A stretch of DNA of 64,000 bases from Anopheles merus (Eukaryota; Arthropoda; Insecta; Diptera; Culicidae). Within the stretch, counting starts at the first letter, position 1. Every line of letters starts with the position of its first letter. The notes beneath the pieces are model-generated. The model was not told where the DNA came from. It did not search any database and was given only the letters and a program-made list of their open reading frames with translations. Below, piece by piece: positions 49,628 through 62,594 of the stretch. Made by a program: the position numbers and the translations under genes. The DNA is taken from contig NC_054084.1 of the NCBI RefSeq assembly GCF_017562075.2, forward strand, positions 48,134,697-48,198,696, written 5' to 3'.

Positions 49628-52600
49628 TTATACTGATGGATTAGAAATGCCGATCGTTTCCTCGTTTAGCTCGTTCTCTCTTATACCATACATACCAGCC
49701 AGAAGCACCCCGTGCATAATCGCACTGGCGGGATTGACATCGGTCGGTGCCATTAATGGCCCACTATCACCTTCATACACGAACGGTAAGCGTAATATCC
49801 AGTAAGAGCTTTGCGTCAGCTTGATCGGTTCGGTCATGCCGGTCGTGAAGGTAATGCTGTTCTGCATGTTGTTCTGGAAAAGTTTCACCTTCGGATCAAT
49901 GATAACATTCACCGGTGCCTTCGGTGTAATGATGTGCACTCGCATCAGCTGCGCCGTGTTGTTGATCGTATTTCGACAAGGGCAGGGGAAGTAGATCGGC
50001 ATGTCGTTAAAAACGACCTTACTACCGCTGTTTCGAACGATTTCGGATCCACAGCGAAGGATACTGTCGGGCGCATTCATAATGAACCGATGGCCGCGCA
50101 AACACTCGTACTCCACGCCGATGAATATTTTCAGCGTAAACGTTTTGTTGTGCTCGAAGCTTTTTGATGAATGTGGGTTTCCTTTTTTACGGTTGCGTAT
50201 TTTTTCGTACGATGCGGCCCAACACTGCGCATGCTCTAGGCGTACGCTTACGTCCCACGGCAGGAGGAAATTCGAACCGGAGAGGAACCCACTCTGCACG
50301 TGTTCCGGCAAACCGGTGTTGTGCGTATAGATAGAGCTAGAACCTAAGCATACCAGTGACCATGAAGGAAAGCGTGGCAACAATCCAGCAGGGCTAGCGA
50401 TGTGCAACATGCCGGGAAGATACTCAGTGGTAGATGGCAATCTGGTCGGTGCTGCCGGATGTCCTATCCCGCCTGGTGATGTATCGCTTCCGTGTTTCAA
50501 TGCGCCTAATTTTATCACTATTTCGTTGATTTCCTCGTTATTCGATGCAAGTTGATCGTCATCTTCATCATCATCATCATTGAGGCGAGCATCATCTATC
50601 TGGTCGCACTGGTCTGTATCAATTCTTTCCTCTGCGGGATCTTGCTCCCGCCGATTAGATCGGCCTTCTCCTTTTTTGCCAATATTTCCTTCTTCTTCAT
50701 CTTCTTCACCATCCGAAGCAATGTTAAAGCTTAAACTGGCTGAGCTATTTTGACTGCGCTGACTACCGGATAGGAAAGGCGAATGGCCGGGTATGGCACG
50801 CACATTCGGTCCGAAATCGGATGCTGTACGGCCGGTACTATCAAACGACATCAGATTGGAAAAGTTTTTGTTTATGAACTCCGCTGCGCGAAAGTCGCTA
50901 CTCGAAGGCTCAAACACTGGAAATTGGACCCGTTCTAGACGATTGCAATTGCTGCAACTTTTTGCGATCATTTGATAAAATTCATAGTTTGCCTGCCGAA
51001 TGGTGTACGGATCTTCGCGGTGACCTTGCGTCCGGCCACAGTTGCACGAGGACACGTAAATTACTCCACTCGAATGCTCCGCCAGGTCGATCGATTTGTG
51101 CTTGCCTAGCACACACGGATTACCACGCAAACTCGGATATTCGCACTGCTGTTTACCGCTCTGCCATATCGTGTCGCAGTACTCTTTCAGCTTTTGGATG
51201 CTAGGATTCAGCTCAGGTCCTCGTGCATACTCGAGCAGCAGATTTAATGCTTCGTGATACTTGGTTTCATGAAAGGACGCACTATAGTGCGGCGGTAACA
51301 TGTCCTTGTACTTGAGCGTAGCCAAATCGAGACCCTGCTCACAAATTTCACCGAAAAATCGCTCATCAATATCGACAATGTCATGGAAGTTTTGTAGGTA
51401 AGCTTTCTGAAAAATAACCACAAGATATGCATATTTGTTCTCAGGCCTTTGGTTGTGCCTTTACTTACATAATCTGAATCGTAGGCGTCGTAATACGGGT
51501 CATTTGGATTCTCGATGAACAGCTGGTGCATGTATTTAAACATCTCGTACCAAGCATGGGTGGATGGAAGCTATAAAAATGAAGCAAACTCGTTCATAAA
51601 CAGAAACAGCAAAACATCCCTACCGTGTATATTTACCACAAAATGCGTCCGAATTCTTTGCCTGCCAGGATTTTCGCTCTCATCGAAACCAGTATCCAAC
51701 GCGTCCTCCACATGATCATGTACCAGGCTAAATATGCTTCGTTCGTCTTCTTCGATCGGGTCTTTAAGCTCGAACTTAAAATTGGATGGAAATCCAAAGC
51801 AGTCGTATGGTTTTGCCTGCTCCAAAATCTGTTGTTCCTCACATTCGGGCAGCGTGCCTGCGCTGTTCTGCTGCTGTTTCGCAAGATACATTGAGAGCAT
51901 ATCAATCGAATCCATCAGAGGATCTTGACTGCATGGTTTTGCTTCGTTGAAGAAAACAAATTGTTTCATTTTCGGCAGTGAAAACAGCGACATTGCACTG
52001 TTGTTTGTGATGATAAATTCATTACGAAGCGTTTTGTTGATGTAATCTTCTACCTTTGTTTCAAGCATATCAATTTCGTCCAGCGAATGAGGCTCACCAT
52101 TGTCCGGAAGGTTGAACATAAACAGTAGCCGTGGACTACACAGCCGGCATTCTTTGCCCATGAAGGATCCCACGTTTGCGTTTTTCAGCATTTTGGGCAG
52201 AAATTTCAACACATACTTTTCGCGGATGATTTTCAACGACTTGAATATCGACAGATATGACATGTCGAATGATATCGATGGCTCTACCACTACCAGGATG
52301 TGGCATACTTGTAGCGCTAGCAACAGAACTCTCGCGAAACGGGTGCGAATGGCACTGTTGAATTCGATGAAATGTAACGGCGATTCGTCAGTCTTTTCCA
52401 GCATCATCCGTTCGGCTAAGTGTAAGAGCACAAAATTATCGAACGGTGCGTCGAAATGTAGAAATAAAGTTTGCCCTTCAGTACGAAAGTAAAACTTCAC
52501 ACGGCACTAAAAGGAAGAGGAGGACCACGGTGCAGTGTGCGTATATGGAAAATGTTTTTCATCAGACAGCAAAAAATCAACCTTACATCAATTCCTGCCT

Positions 52601-52877
52601 CATCCGTTAACGATGGATGGGAGTGAAGCATATTGAACTCGAGTAATTTGTTGCAGTGCGCCTCGTTTGATTTGCCCAACACTCCAACCACAACCATTGC
52701 GTTGTCCTTTTGGAACAGCTTTTCCCTTTGGCACAAAGAAAGCAAAGCACGGTATCGTTACATCATGATTTTGCTAGGCTTAATAAAAGTACACAGCGTT
52801 TACCTAATGTCCGAGGGTAGCTCGGGAAACACAAAACTATCGTACGGTTTCATTTTTAGTAGCTTTACGTTCTTCAT
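49628..52877 (-). CDS. SMG8: Nonsense-mediated decay factor SMG8
   Basis: Five exons: 52804-52877, 52588-52735, 51637-52506, 51469-51570 and 49628-51406. Phases agree, giving 990 residues, the size of human SMG8 (991). The N-terminal G-like domain has a P-loop-type GVLGKS at about 39-44. Other family blocks are FHLAERMM-type helices, THAWYEMFKYMHQLFIENPNDPYY, the Cys-rich SSCNCGRTQGHREDPYT, VGVEYECLRGHRF and the C-terminal PLNVIIDPK/LPFVYEGDSG region. SMG8 binds SMG9 and holds SMG1 kinase in check before UPF1 phosphorylation. An acidic insert (about 690-760 by rough count) is Asp/Glu-rich. It is divergent from Cep97. Confidence 0.95.
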
Positions 52878-53470
52878 TCGCCGCGACTGCAAGAAGGGCC
52901 ACGATTTTTTTGATACGATTGTAAACAAAACAACTGTCAACGAGCATCTTCGCACGGTGACGTGACGTTATTTGCCAGATGGATGAACACAAATAGAGCT
53001 TTGAAGGGACCACGAGATGGTTGTCGTTTCGCGCCAATTTTGAACGAAGCTGCTTGTGATTCTCGGTGTTTGTTGAGCGCACGGTTTTTTTTTCTATTGT
53101 TCCACGACGCATTGTTTCTATTGTTTGCAGCTTTGTTTTTCGGTTGTATGTCGGCAGTCGTGCAGTGAGTGTGTCTACAGTACCGCGTCGAGAGGTTTGC
53201 ATCCTTGCGCGTATCCTCAACAGGACAGCGCAGCCAGTACGCATGGGAGATTGGCGACGGGACGTGTTTGTGTTGGTGAGCCCTAATTAAAGCCAAGAAC
53301 TGGAGTGTCATTCATAAAAACGCAGGGGTTTTTTTAGGGATTGTTGAAATTTGGTACAAGCTGCGAGCTCACACAAAAAGGACGAAGTTGAAATTGGTGG
53401 ATCAAAAGTGAAAAACATTTACATTACGCAGAGTAAAACATAGCAATCGGCGACACACGCTTTGAACGAC
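52878..53470. promoter_or_regulatory. Divergent promoter region SMG8 / Cep97
   Basis: 593 bp between start codons. It contains short open frames without merit. The Cep97 5' UTR occupies the right part. Confidence 0.45.
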
Positions 53471-56400
53471 ATGGGTATGTACATGGGGCAAGCAATTAGT
53501 AGTGCCTTCAAGCACAAAGGAGTTGCTTGAATGGGGCTTGTTTTGCTGTAGGCTAGCCGCTCCAGTCATAAAGAATAGCAAATGCCCTTTTCTCCATCTG
53601 TGTCTTTATTGCCATGCTCCCTGTTCGGTGGAATGTTTATTTACAGATTTGGAAATCGAAGCACAAAAGCCCACGCTGGATTTGGCGAAGAAATGTCTAA
53701 AAAAGGTGCCGAAAATGGAAGACGCGCAGCAATACAAAGTGTTGATACTGGACGACAATGAGCTACAGAAGATAGATAATATTGATTCGTACTTGAAGAT
53801 CGAGAAGGTGAGCAAAGCGGCGGGCATCTTGCAGCGGTCACCACATCATCATCATATCAATTGCTTCTTTCAGCTGTCGTTGTGCAAAAACCAGCTGCTG
53901 CGTATGTACGGCGTTTGTCGATTGCATTGTTTACGCGAGTTAAATCTGTCCTACAACGGGATACTCACGATAGAAGGGCTAAAAGATTTAGTGTACTTGA
54001 CGCACTTGAATCTGGAGTGCAACAATATTAAAACCATCGAACATTTGAATACGAACGTAAACCTTCAGTATTTGAATCTTTCGGAAAACAGTATCACCAG
54101 TGTATCGGATATATCTTACTTAAAAAACCTAAAGGTATGTTGCATTCGATACACCCCTGGCTCTTGTTCGCTATTCTTTCCTTTTAATATTGTTCTTTTT
54201 TTCTTGCAGGAACTCTATCTCAACGGAAACCGCATATCGCATTTAAGGCAATGTGATAAACACTTACCTCAATCGCTGGAAACATTAACATTAGCAAAGA
54301 ATAACATTGCGGATCTGAATGAAATTTGCACACTAAGCCATCTGAACAATCTCAACAGCATCACGATAGCGGACAATCCGTGCGTCCAGATGGCCGGAAA
54401 CGTAGTGTAAGTAGTAAAGAATGTTAGATTTTTGCGCTGCTGTGTTAGTATAGACACTGCTCTCTATTTATAGTGGATTTGACTACCGCCCATTCGTGTT
54501 GAATTGGTGTATGAGTGTGAAGCATATTGATGGGTTTGTCGTCACTGCCATCGAGAGTCTGAAAGCGGAATGGTTGTACAGTCAGGGACGGGGTCGCCAA
54601 TTCCGAATCGGCGAACAAATTGCACTGGCTCGCTATCTAAGCAGCGTGTGCCCATTGTCTGGCGAAGCGTTGGAAAACCAAAACGAGCGAAAACTTCGAC
54701 TTATACTTAGCAAAGCGCAGCAACATCAGCGCCAGTTGCAGGAACAAACAACACTTGGCAGCGATGGAGCAAATCAGTCGGCAAACAATTCACCATCGTC
54801 ACTGCGTCGGAAGGGGCAAGCAACGCGCATACAGTCGCCTCGTGTATCGCGTTTAAGCGGGCGTCAAAACTCTCCGGATGCCATGTCAAACAGTTACCAT
54901 GGTAACCTTTCGAACAATTCAATGTCATCTGGGCATAGCGAGAGTAGCTCTGGAGGATCGCAGCTGTTCGAACTGACACGGTCGTTAATTGATAATATAA
55001 CTTCAGACAGCACTATTATGTCGCAGAGCTTGGATCCAAACATGCTGGCGAGCAGTAATAGCACTACCGCTTGTGTCAATAGTATGGCCGGTACAGGTAC
55101 AGGAAACGAATGTATTGTGTTGAGCAAACAACATTCGGCAGCAACGAACCAAAACCATGGAAATTTGTATAATGGTGAGTTTTTTTTTCATTTTTCTAAC
55201 ATGCATTAGCTAGTAATTTCCCTTTCATTATATGCCATCTAGACCAAATATTAAATCCCGCTGTCATTACTGGAGGGGGGCCACTAACAGCTGCATCTAA
55301 AATGGTGCCGGTACCCGAATCCTTAATGAGCCCTGATTGTGGTCCCACTACGACAACGGCTGCTAGTATCGTGCAACGAAATATGCAACATTGCAATATG
55401 CAGCCGCAACCACAGACGCCGCAGATTCCAAAAGCTGTAAAAACTAAAGGTATGGTACAAGATGCATACTTTCTCAAGTAAGCATGCAAATATGAAACTC
55501 TCATTCCTTTTGCAGACATCAATCGATCGGGGGGAGGTCAAGTGGGTGGAGGCATCCCGGTGGCAACCTCAAATCCCAAAAGCGGAAGTCCTCGCACGGC
55601 GAAACGCAATAACAGCAGTGAGCGTTCTTCGCCGTCTCTTTCGCCGCGAAAAACACTCAACAGTCACAACAACAACGGTGGTGGTGGTAGCAATAGCCAT
55701 TCCAGACCCGTATCATCACAATCGAAATATTCTGTGCATGCTGCTATAGCAACTCCGTCGGAGGGTGGGTCGAGCAATGCTGTAAGCTCAGACGACGATA
55801 GTGAAACGATCAATGTTGAAAAACTGCGCACCATTCGTCACAAAGCGGCTCAGCAACAAACGCATCACACCCTTCAACACGTAGGGCAGGGGTCGGGATT
55901 AAAAATGAAGGATAAAGATGCTCCGTTGTCGGGTGTACCTGCGGCCAAGGAGACGATGGACGATAATAAGGCAACTGAAAATTCGGCCATTCTCATCCAG
56001 AAGCTTTGGCGTGGCTATGTAACTCGCAAACGGACACGGGATGTGGTGGAAAAATTATTCCACAAGCGAACAAACGATCATATTTTACAGCTGACGAAGG
56101 ACATGCAGATCACAAAAGAACAGTTGGAGTCAGGACGCAAAATTCAACAACTCCAGATGAAAGCTTTGCGTCAGTTGTGGAGGAAAGTTTCCTCTATGAA
56201 TCCAGCGGAACAATCATTCGCCACCCAGAACATCAGTGGGCCAACGCAAGTAACGGTGTCTGAAGAAGAAGAAAATTGCGAACAACTTGCGGGTGACGCC
56301 GCGGAGCATAGTACGCTCCAGGATCTGACAAAGTCCTGTTCGATGCTAATGAACCAGGTGCAACAGTTGCAGGGGGCGGTACGTGACATAGTTAGCTGTA

Positions 56401-56873
56401 TGCAGTTCTTGGTACATGTTCCGCAACCTGCACAACCGTCGATGAGCAACGCTTCCCAACAACTCCAGTGCTCCAGTGAAACTCAAACGGAAATTGTGGC
56501 CGTACATACGCCCCAGCTAGAACAGATGCCAGAAACGTTTCCTTTTGGTAAGATGTTGGACGATGCAGCCAAGGAGCAGTTGTTGGTGAGTTGCAACAAT
56601 AAGCTTTCGCGGCCGTCTACATTACCCATCAGTTCTGCGGAGACTTCTCCTAAGCTTGCTGGACAAGAGCAAAGCACAAACGTTAGGGAAAGTCCTCGGG
56701 AATCGACGGATAAGGATTCGATTAACTGTGAAGTGCAAATGATTAGAATTGAGGAAGCCGATCGTGGTAATGAGGAGGAAAATAACGACGGCGAGCAGAA
56801 GGAACGTGATGAGAAGGAAATGGAAAGCATCGTTCAGTCTAAGACTGTGGAAAGTGACCCAGTTAATCCGTAA
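53471..56873 (+). CDS. Cep97: Centrosomal protein Cep97 (LRR and IQ motif)
   Basis: Eight pieces: 53471-53474 (ATGG only), 53647-53807, 53874-54134, 54210-54406, 54474-55174, 55243-55449 and 55516-56873 join in phase (seven exons in all) to 962 residues. N-terminal leucine-rich repeats (about 20-200: LDLAKKCLKKVP, LILDDNELQKI, LNLSYNGILTIEGL, LNLECNNIKTI, LYLNGNRISHL) are capped by FDYRPFVLNWCMSVKHIDG and ESLKAEWLYSQGRGRQFR, a signature of Cep97. An IQ motif lies near 667-686 (ILIQKLWRGYVTRKR), then a coiled coil. Cep97 with CP110 caps centrioles and, in flies, also affects centriole growth. The middle is Ser/Asn/Gly-rich. The first intron stays open in frame, so intron retention would give a longer N-terminus without homology. 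Confidence 0.92.
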
Positions 56874-59209
56874 GCCGATTTGATAATATTAATTCATAAT
56901 TGCGGAGGAATACCGAGGAATATTTGAAGCACTAGCGATTTTATTTTATTAAGTCTCTTCAAAGGGCAGCCTCTTGGCAGCCAACATAAATATGGTTCCG
57001 TTATATTTGTTGATTATTTTTAAGCTATTTATTCAAAAGTGCTAATATTAAGTTGAACGTACGGGTTAGCAGGCGAGACAATTTCAAAAAAAATCTTTAA
57101 TATTAAAAACATATCTTTTTTCGTTGCAACCATATGTTGTCTAAGACCAGTCTGCCTCAACCATACAAAAATTGGGCTTTAGCTGTCTGTAATTTAGTGG
57201 TTTACGCCTTCCATAGCAGAATAGTCCGCCAAGGCAAATATAACCGACCCGAAGGATCAAATACACGGTTTGATTGAATAATCTAAAATCCTCAATGATA
57301 AAAACATACAAAAAAAGCACTCCTCACAGGCTTAAGAACAAACCAACGGCGTAGAATGATTTCCTGAGAGCATAAGAATGGTCACCAAAATTAAATACCT
57401 GTATGGGAAGGCCAACGCTACAACGCTTTTATTTAAAACATTCCATTTCCTACCATAATAACGATGCAAAAGTATAATTATAACAACAACCAAAGATGTA
57501 CAGGACGAGACTAGTACAGTATGATACGATCTAAAAAGTACTACGAACATCCACTGTTTGAACTTAACGCGCTGAGATAACACGGTGTGATTAAAGCTGG
57601 CTCACCTCAATTTCCACCCAAGTGAAACGCAATTTAAACGAGCTATTGTGTGTTCTAAGAAGCTTACATTGACGATTACAGTCTTGCTAATCGTTCATAA
57701 ACGCTGATAAGCTACGCAAGGTACCACAAATAAGAAAAGGTTTCTTTGGCAATTTGAATACTGGTAGTGTGATTGCTACAGTATAGTTTTCTTATTATAT
57801 TTCTTTTATGTTGTTCAGAGTAAACGGTAATTATGTTAAGTTTCTTACTTTTTTTTTAAATAATTTTGTATATCGCCTAAACAAGCTTTGCGTAAAATAT
57901 TTGATTCCTTAAAAGTTTCCATAGCCAGTAATGTTTACCAAGTTTTACCAAACAAACTTAGAAAGGTGATTAAATATAATGGAATGTTTGGAATGATCCA
58001 TTCCCATTCTATGGTATTTAGGAAGATAAAATGGAGCATTAAATTGGCCCCAACAGCTAACAAAAATCACCGCCTCGTAATAGTTACCCATGAAGGATGG
58101 CGGTTTATCCGGTGGCTGGTGGTAGTCATTGCTATTCATTTTAACTCTAATCCACACTACAAGTGCCTACATTTTACTTAGTTGCGAGAGCACATACTTA
58201 TGCAAGCAGAGCAACGGAAGTAGATTGAGTAGAGCAATTGCGTAGACTTTGTTTCCTTCGCGTTTTTAGCAAGTATTAAGTACGTGCATTAAAAAATAGT
58301 GATTGAGTGCGTTGATTAATCGTATACTTTTCATACGATCAGGGTTTTCGAGTAGATAAATGTGCATTTTTGTTAGTGAATCAGCACACATAGAGAGTGA
58401 GTGGAAAATATGAAAACGAAAAATAGAATTGCACGTAATAGAACACCATACGTTTTGCGCACAGTATGAACAATAGTAAACCGTTCGATAAATGCACATT
58501 GCATTCTATAATACCACGCAGACTGTTTGGTTGAATGTAAATTGGAAACAATTGTTTTTAGATTAGATTGCTGTTTTAATTACCACTTTAGAACGATAAA
58601 CATATACCTCTCTATTAAGTTAGTAACTGAGATTGGAAGAATATTAGAAGGCTCCAAAACTTGCTGCTTCTAACCAACCAGGGCAATGACGAGAAGAAGC
58701 ATTTGATTCGATATAAGCGACTGGATTTGCCGTTGCATCCATTTTAGCATTAAATAATTAAAAAAAGTGCTGTCGATGTAGTTCAGGGAGCTCGCTTAAA
58801 TCTGCTCTAACCCTGTTTCTCGTGCCACATATGTATAGTGCAATTGGCATGCGTAGCCCATTGTCATTCTGCTTTTATGCTCTCTCTAAGATCGCATGAT
58901 CGATGTTTTCTGATCGCACGAATAATAGCATTACAATGTCGTATGTAATAAGAAAATAATTGGAAGGTATATGCTACATCTTGTTCTATCGGGATATCTA
59001 GCTTTCTCTCACAAAAGCCAAAGTCAAAATAAACATATATAACCGTTTGAAAGGAAATTCTTTCAAATAAAAGAGTCAAGTACATACACTTACAAATGTA
59101 CAAACATATGTATCTTCAGCAGTTTTTGATAATTCTTAACAACTAAACAATAAAAGCATCGCCGCATAATACCAAGATAAAACCGGACTATTAAACGATT
59201 GTTTTCGGC
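56874..59209. other. Cep97 3' UTR and EIF1AD 3' flank
   Basis: 2.3 kb, AT-rich, no supported coding frame on either strand. Genes on both sides point inward, so this is convergent 3' sequence. No transposon ends noticed. Confidence 0.55.
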
Positions 59210-59773
59210 TCATCGGTCCATCGAGGACAATTTCTGTCCGTTATTGGTTGCCCTTGACGCGGCATTTTCACCTTCCTCCGGTTTTTCCACCTCCTCTTGG
59301 TCGTCATCTTCATTTTCCTCTTCATCGTCGTCCTCGTCCTCGTCCTCATCATCATCATCGTCCGAGCTCTGGGCAAGAAATTTGCGATTCGTATTTCGAA
59401 ATAGCCCATCCTCATCCAAATCATCTTCCAGCTCGCGCTTTCTGCTAAACTTTCGCGGCCAAACGCCTTCCTTTTCGAACACCTTGATGTGTTCCGGGGT
59501 GAGGATGCGGCAAATTTCAGCCTTCACCTTGTTGCCTTCCTCGATCGGTTCCACCAGCACGAAATTGCCACGCTTGATCCACACATTTTTACGAAACTTG
59601 ACCGGCATCGAGACCAGGAACCGCTCCTCGCCGTCCTGTGCCGTTTCAACCTCGTGCAAGTTGTTGCCCCGGCTAGCGACAATGCGCACGATTTGTTGGT
59701 TTTCTCTGGGCACATCGAAGTCGTCCGCTTCCTGTTCCTTGAGCACATGTTTAATTTTTGTAACACGGGACAT
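59210..59773 (-). CDS. EIF1AD: eIF1A domain-containing protein EIF1AD
   Basis: A single uninterrupted exon of 187 residues. It starts MSRVTKIKHVLKEQEADDFD and carries an S1/IF1-type OB fold at about 25-92 (QQIVRIVASRGNNLHEVE, FLVSMPVKFRKNVWIKRGNFVLVEPIEE). The tail is very acidic (Asp/Glu runs from about 137 to 170). Human EIF1AD is slightly shorter. It is a nuclear RNA-binding-fold protein whose role is poorly defined, with reported links to 40S maturation and stress. The translated start is the ATG at 59771-59773. It lies divergent from DCAF10 with 525 bp between. Confidence 0.93.
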   Translation of the reverse strand: MSRVTKIKHVLKEQEADDFDVPRENQQIVRIVASRGNNLHEVETAQDGEERFLVSMPVKFRKNVWIKRGNFVLVEPIEEGNKVKAEICRILTPEHIKVFEKEGVWPRKFSRKRELEDDLDEDGLFRNTNRKFLAQSSDDDDDEDEDEDDDEEENEDDDQEEVEKPEEGENAASRATNNGQKLSSMDR

Positions 59774-60298
59774 GATAGAAACAGTAGAACGCGGGCAAAA
59801 GTAAACTAAATGTAAATTTCTATACTTTATCCAAGAAACATGGAAAGGCTTGAACTCCCCGGTACAATGCGAAGGAAATACAGTTTCAAAACAACACGGA
59901 CTGTCAAAACAGGAACGCCTATCTGAATGCGTACACGAAGAAGAAGAAGAACGCGTATAGATCATCTTAGTTCAAGAGTCAGTATGCCTTTGCTTAGTCT
60001 GGAACAAACCGTACCTGCAAAGGTAATGTTAGCTAATGTGGCACAGCACAGGCGCTGCCTTCATGCACTTTGTTTATGTGCGAATTACGAGTGCATGCCT
60101 TCGATTATTAAGTGTGTAAGTTTGGTGGGATAGTTGTGCCTGCTCAATAACATGCGTGCCGCCATTAGGATTAATGAATGCATGTTTTTTGTAACTGTTT
60201 TAAGTGAGATAATTGCACGCACCACGGAGGACCAACCCCAGCGACTAGCGTAGCTGGCAATGAGCACCGTTCCAGAGTAACATCAGTGGACGTAGTGG
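59774..60298. promoter_or_regulatory. Divergent promoter region EIF1AD / DCAF10
   Basis: 525 bp between start codons, without TATA box or coding frame. It probably serves both genes. Confidence 0.45.
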
Positions 60299-62254
60299 AT
60301 GCAAAGGAAGGCAGTAGAGCGCACTTTCAACATGCAAACGAGCGGCAGTACTTCGAATAAATTCATGCCCATTCATCAATGGTGCGGACGGCGGGAGCGT
60401 GGTTTAGGGCCACGCTTTGGCGATGCAGATACAATCCATCGGACCATCTACCGTTCACTGGAACCGAAGAAAATATGGAACGATCCCGGGCGTTTTCCCG
60501 GCATTGTACGCGATTATGGAGGTGCGTTTAATTTAGAATTTTCCCCGGACGGCACGTTACTGGTGGCAGCCTGCCAAAAGAAATCGATCGTACTGTTCGA
60601 CCCGCTGACGGAGATACAGATCTGTGCGGTGAAGAACGCCCATACGGAGTGTGTGAACTGCATAAAGTTTATTGATCATCAAATATTTGCCACCTGTTCC
60701 GATGACACCACAGTCGCGCTGTGGGACATCCGCAATCTGACCACGAAGCTTCGAACCCTGAACGGGCATAGCGGCTGGGTGAAGAACATCGAGTACTCTA
60801 AGCGAGACCGTATGCTGCTGTCGTCTGGATTCGATGGATCGGTTTACGGATGGGAGATCAACAACTACACTGAGTACGGGTCCGTGTATCGCCGGGTACT
60901 TCACACCTCCGGACTGTTGCGCTCTCGTCTGTCGCCGGACGAAAGCCGTCTTGTACTGAGTATGAGCAGCGGTTATTTGATCATTATTCATGATCTTGAT
61001 CTCGCCAATCTGGCAGGCGATCTGGAAGGATTCTATCCCAACGTTTATCGCTTAATGCAGGTCGGCCGACAGCTGATCCCGATGGCGGCACGATTCAGGC
61101 ACTTGTTTTATTCCAAGCGCAAGAAAAACCGCATCGAGCTGGTGACAGACTTTCCACCGAACAATAATCCGGAAATGATTAGCTCACTAGCAATACACCC
61201 GCAAGGTTGGTGTACACTCACCCGTAATGTTTCAAGTGACGAAATGACCGAATGGTCCGTAGTGCACGACATACAGGAGCTACCACACGACGAGGAATCC
61301 GATGAAGACGAGGAGGAGCTAGCAGAACGAGAGCAGAATCGTCGGGAAGACGATAATGATCAGGCAGAGGAGTCGTCGAGCAGCGGTGTCAATGTGGCCC
61401 GAGATCCACAACCGGGCACGAGCGGGATGTCCGGCCGATCGGCTAGAGGCAGCGAATTGGGAGGCATGTTCCGGCTGAATGTAACAATGCGAGAAATGAT
61501 GTCGTCCGTGGAATCGCACAGAGAGCCCGCTGTTGGTAGCAATGAGGCCAATGCTAACGCGGAAGGTAACGATCCACAACCGTCCGGAAGTCGTAGTAAT
61601 TTGGTAACTTTGAGATCATCACCACCACACGAAGCGCAGCATGCTGAAGCAGGTCCAAGCGGACAGCAACCACCTGCAGCAAACGTTCGTCGACAGAATG
61701 GACGTGGTAGACGTGTTATGATTACAAGGCGAAACCTGCGTTCTGAGAATGCTAGCACAGATGTTTGGGCCACAGAGGTAACGTTCCGAGAGCGTAAGAA
61801 CATGCCGAGCCCACAGGTACGCAACAACCGCGGCCAAATATATGGCATAGTATCGGGTGTTAGCTCGTCCGCTAGCACCGGTTACACCGGTGCGGGTAGG
61901 AAGCGTGCGAATGAAAAGATTTGTAAAAATGTACCCCGTATGCTTTATTACATCCAAGAAACGATCACAGATCAGGGATTCATCAGAGAGTCCTGCTTTT
62001 CGCCCGACGGTCGTATTATCTGCTCGCCGCACGATCACGGTTTTCGGCTGCTGGCGTTTAACGAGAATTGTAACGAACTGCAACATGCGACGGGCATTTG
62101 GCGGAACGAGAAGGCACAGCAGTTGCATGAGGTTAAGCGCAAGCAGTGCCACTCGTCCCTGGTTGTGAGCAGTCAGTTTAGCCCACGGTTTCCTTTGCTT
62201 GTAACGGGTTGCCTGCTGGGCAAAATTGTCTGGCACCAACCGGCACTGTACTAG
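60299..62254 (+). CDS. DCAF10: DDB1- and CUL4-associated factor 10 (DCAF10 / WDR32)
   Basis: A single exon of 651 residues. WD40 blades begin at about residue 75 (FNLEFSPDGTLLVAACQ) and continue through CIKFIDHQIFATCSDDTTVA, LWDIR (141-145, a DWD-type DDB1-binding box) and GHSGWVKNIEYS. The last blades are at the C-terminus (GFIRESCFSPDGRIICSPHD, FSPRFPLLVTGCLLGKIVWH). Between them lies a long acidic, Ser-rich linker (about 330-530). DCAF10 is a substrate receptor of CUL4-DDB1 ubiquitin ligases. The start may be Met1 or Met12; Met1 is taken as the first in frame. A poly(A) signal AATAAA is at 62277-62282. Confidence 0.93.
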   Translation: MQRKAVERTFNMQTSGSTSNKFMPIHQWCGRRERGLGPRFGDADTIHRTIYRSLEPKKIWNDPGRFPGIVRDYGGAFNLEFSPDGTLLVAACQKKSIVLFDPLTEIQICAVKNAHTECVNCIKFIDHQIFATCSDDTTVALWDIRNLTTKLRTLNGHSGWVKNIEYSKRDRMLLSSGFDGSVYGWEINNYTEYGSVYRRVLHTSGLLRSRLSPDESRLVLSMSSGYLIIIHDLDLANLAGDLEGFYPNVYRLMQVGRQLIPMAARFRHLFYSKRKKNRIELVTDFPPNNNPEMISSLAIHPQGWCTLTRNVSSDEMTEWSVVHDIQELPHDEESDEDEEELAEREQNRREDDNDQAEESSSSGVNVARDPQPGTSGMSGRSARGSELGGMFRLNVTMREMMSSVESHREPAVGSNEANANAEGNDPQPSGSRSNLVTLRSSPPHEAQHAEAGPSGQQPPAANVRRQNGRGRRVMITRRNLRSENASTDVWATEVTFRERKNMPSPQVRNNRGQIYGIVSGVSSSASTGYTGAGRKRANEKICKNVPRMLYYIQETITDQGFIRESCFSPDGRIICSPHDHGFRLLAFNENCNELQHATGIWRNEKAQQLHEVKRKQCHSSLVVSSQFSPRFPLLVTGCLLGKIVWHQPALY

Positions 62255-62594
62255 CGGAGGGAGTATAAGGGGAGGCAATAAAATGTAAGGAGAATGCATT
62301 CGAACTTGCCAACATGAATGTCTCGGTATTGATTCGAGCATCCGAAATACAATGTATTGTTTATATAGGAAGAGTGTCTCGGAGTTCGGCAATCCATGGA
62401 GTAGTGAGTAAGGTGAGTATTGTGAAAACATCCCTTCTAGAATATAACTTTGAAATGACTGGACCAAATTGATAATAATAAAAAAGCGAGGAAAGGTTTC
62501 GTAAGCATTTTTTTCCTCTTTAAATCCTGTTTTATTCGAGCTTTTCGTTGTTTTGCTTTTGTTATCTCAAACATTTTGAAACCCGAGTGATGCG
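62255..62594. other. Convergent 3' UTRs of DCAF10 and capu
   Basis: 340 bp with the DCAF10 poly(A) signal at 62277 and a minus-strand signal for capu (TTTATT on the plus strand) at 62531-62536. The 3' ends may overlap. Confidence 0.6.
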
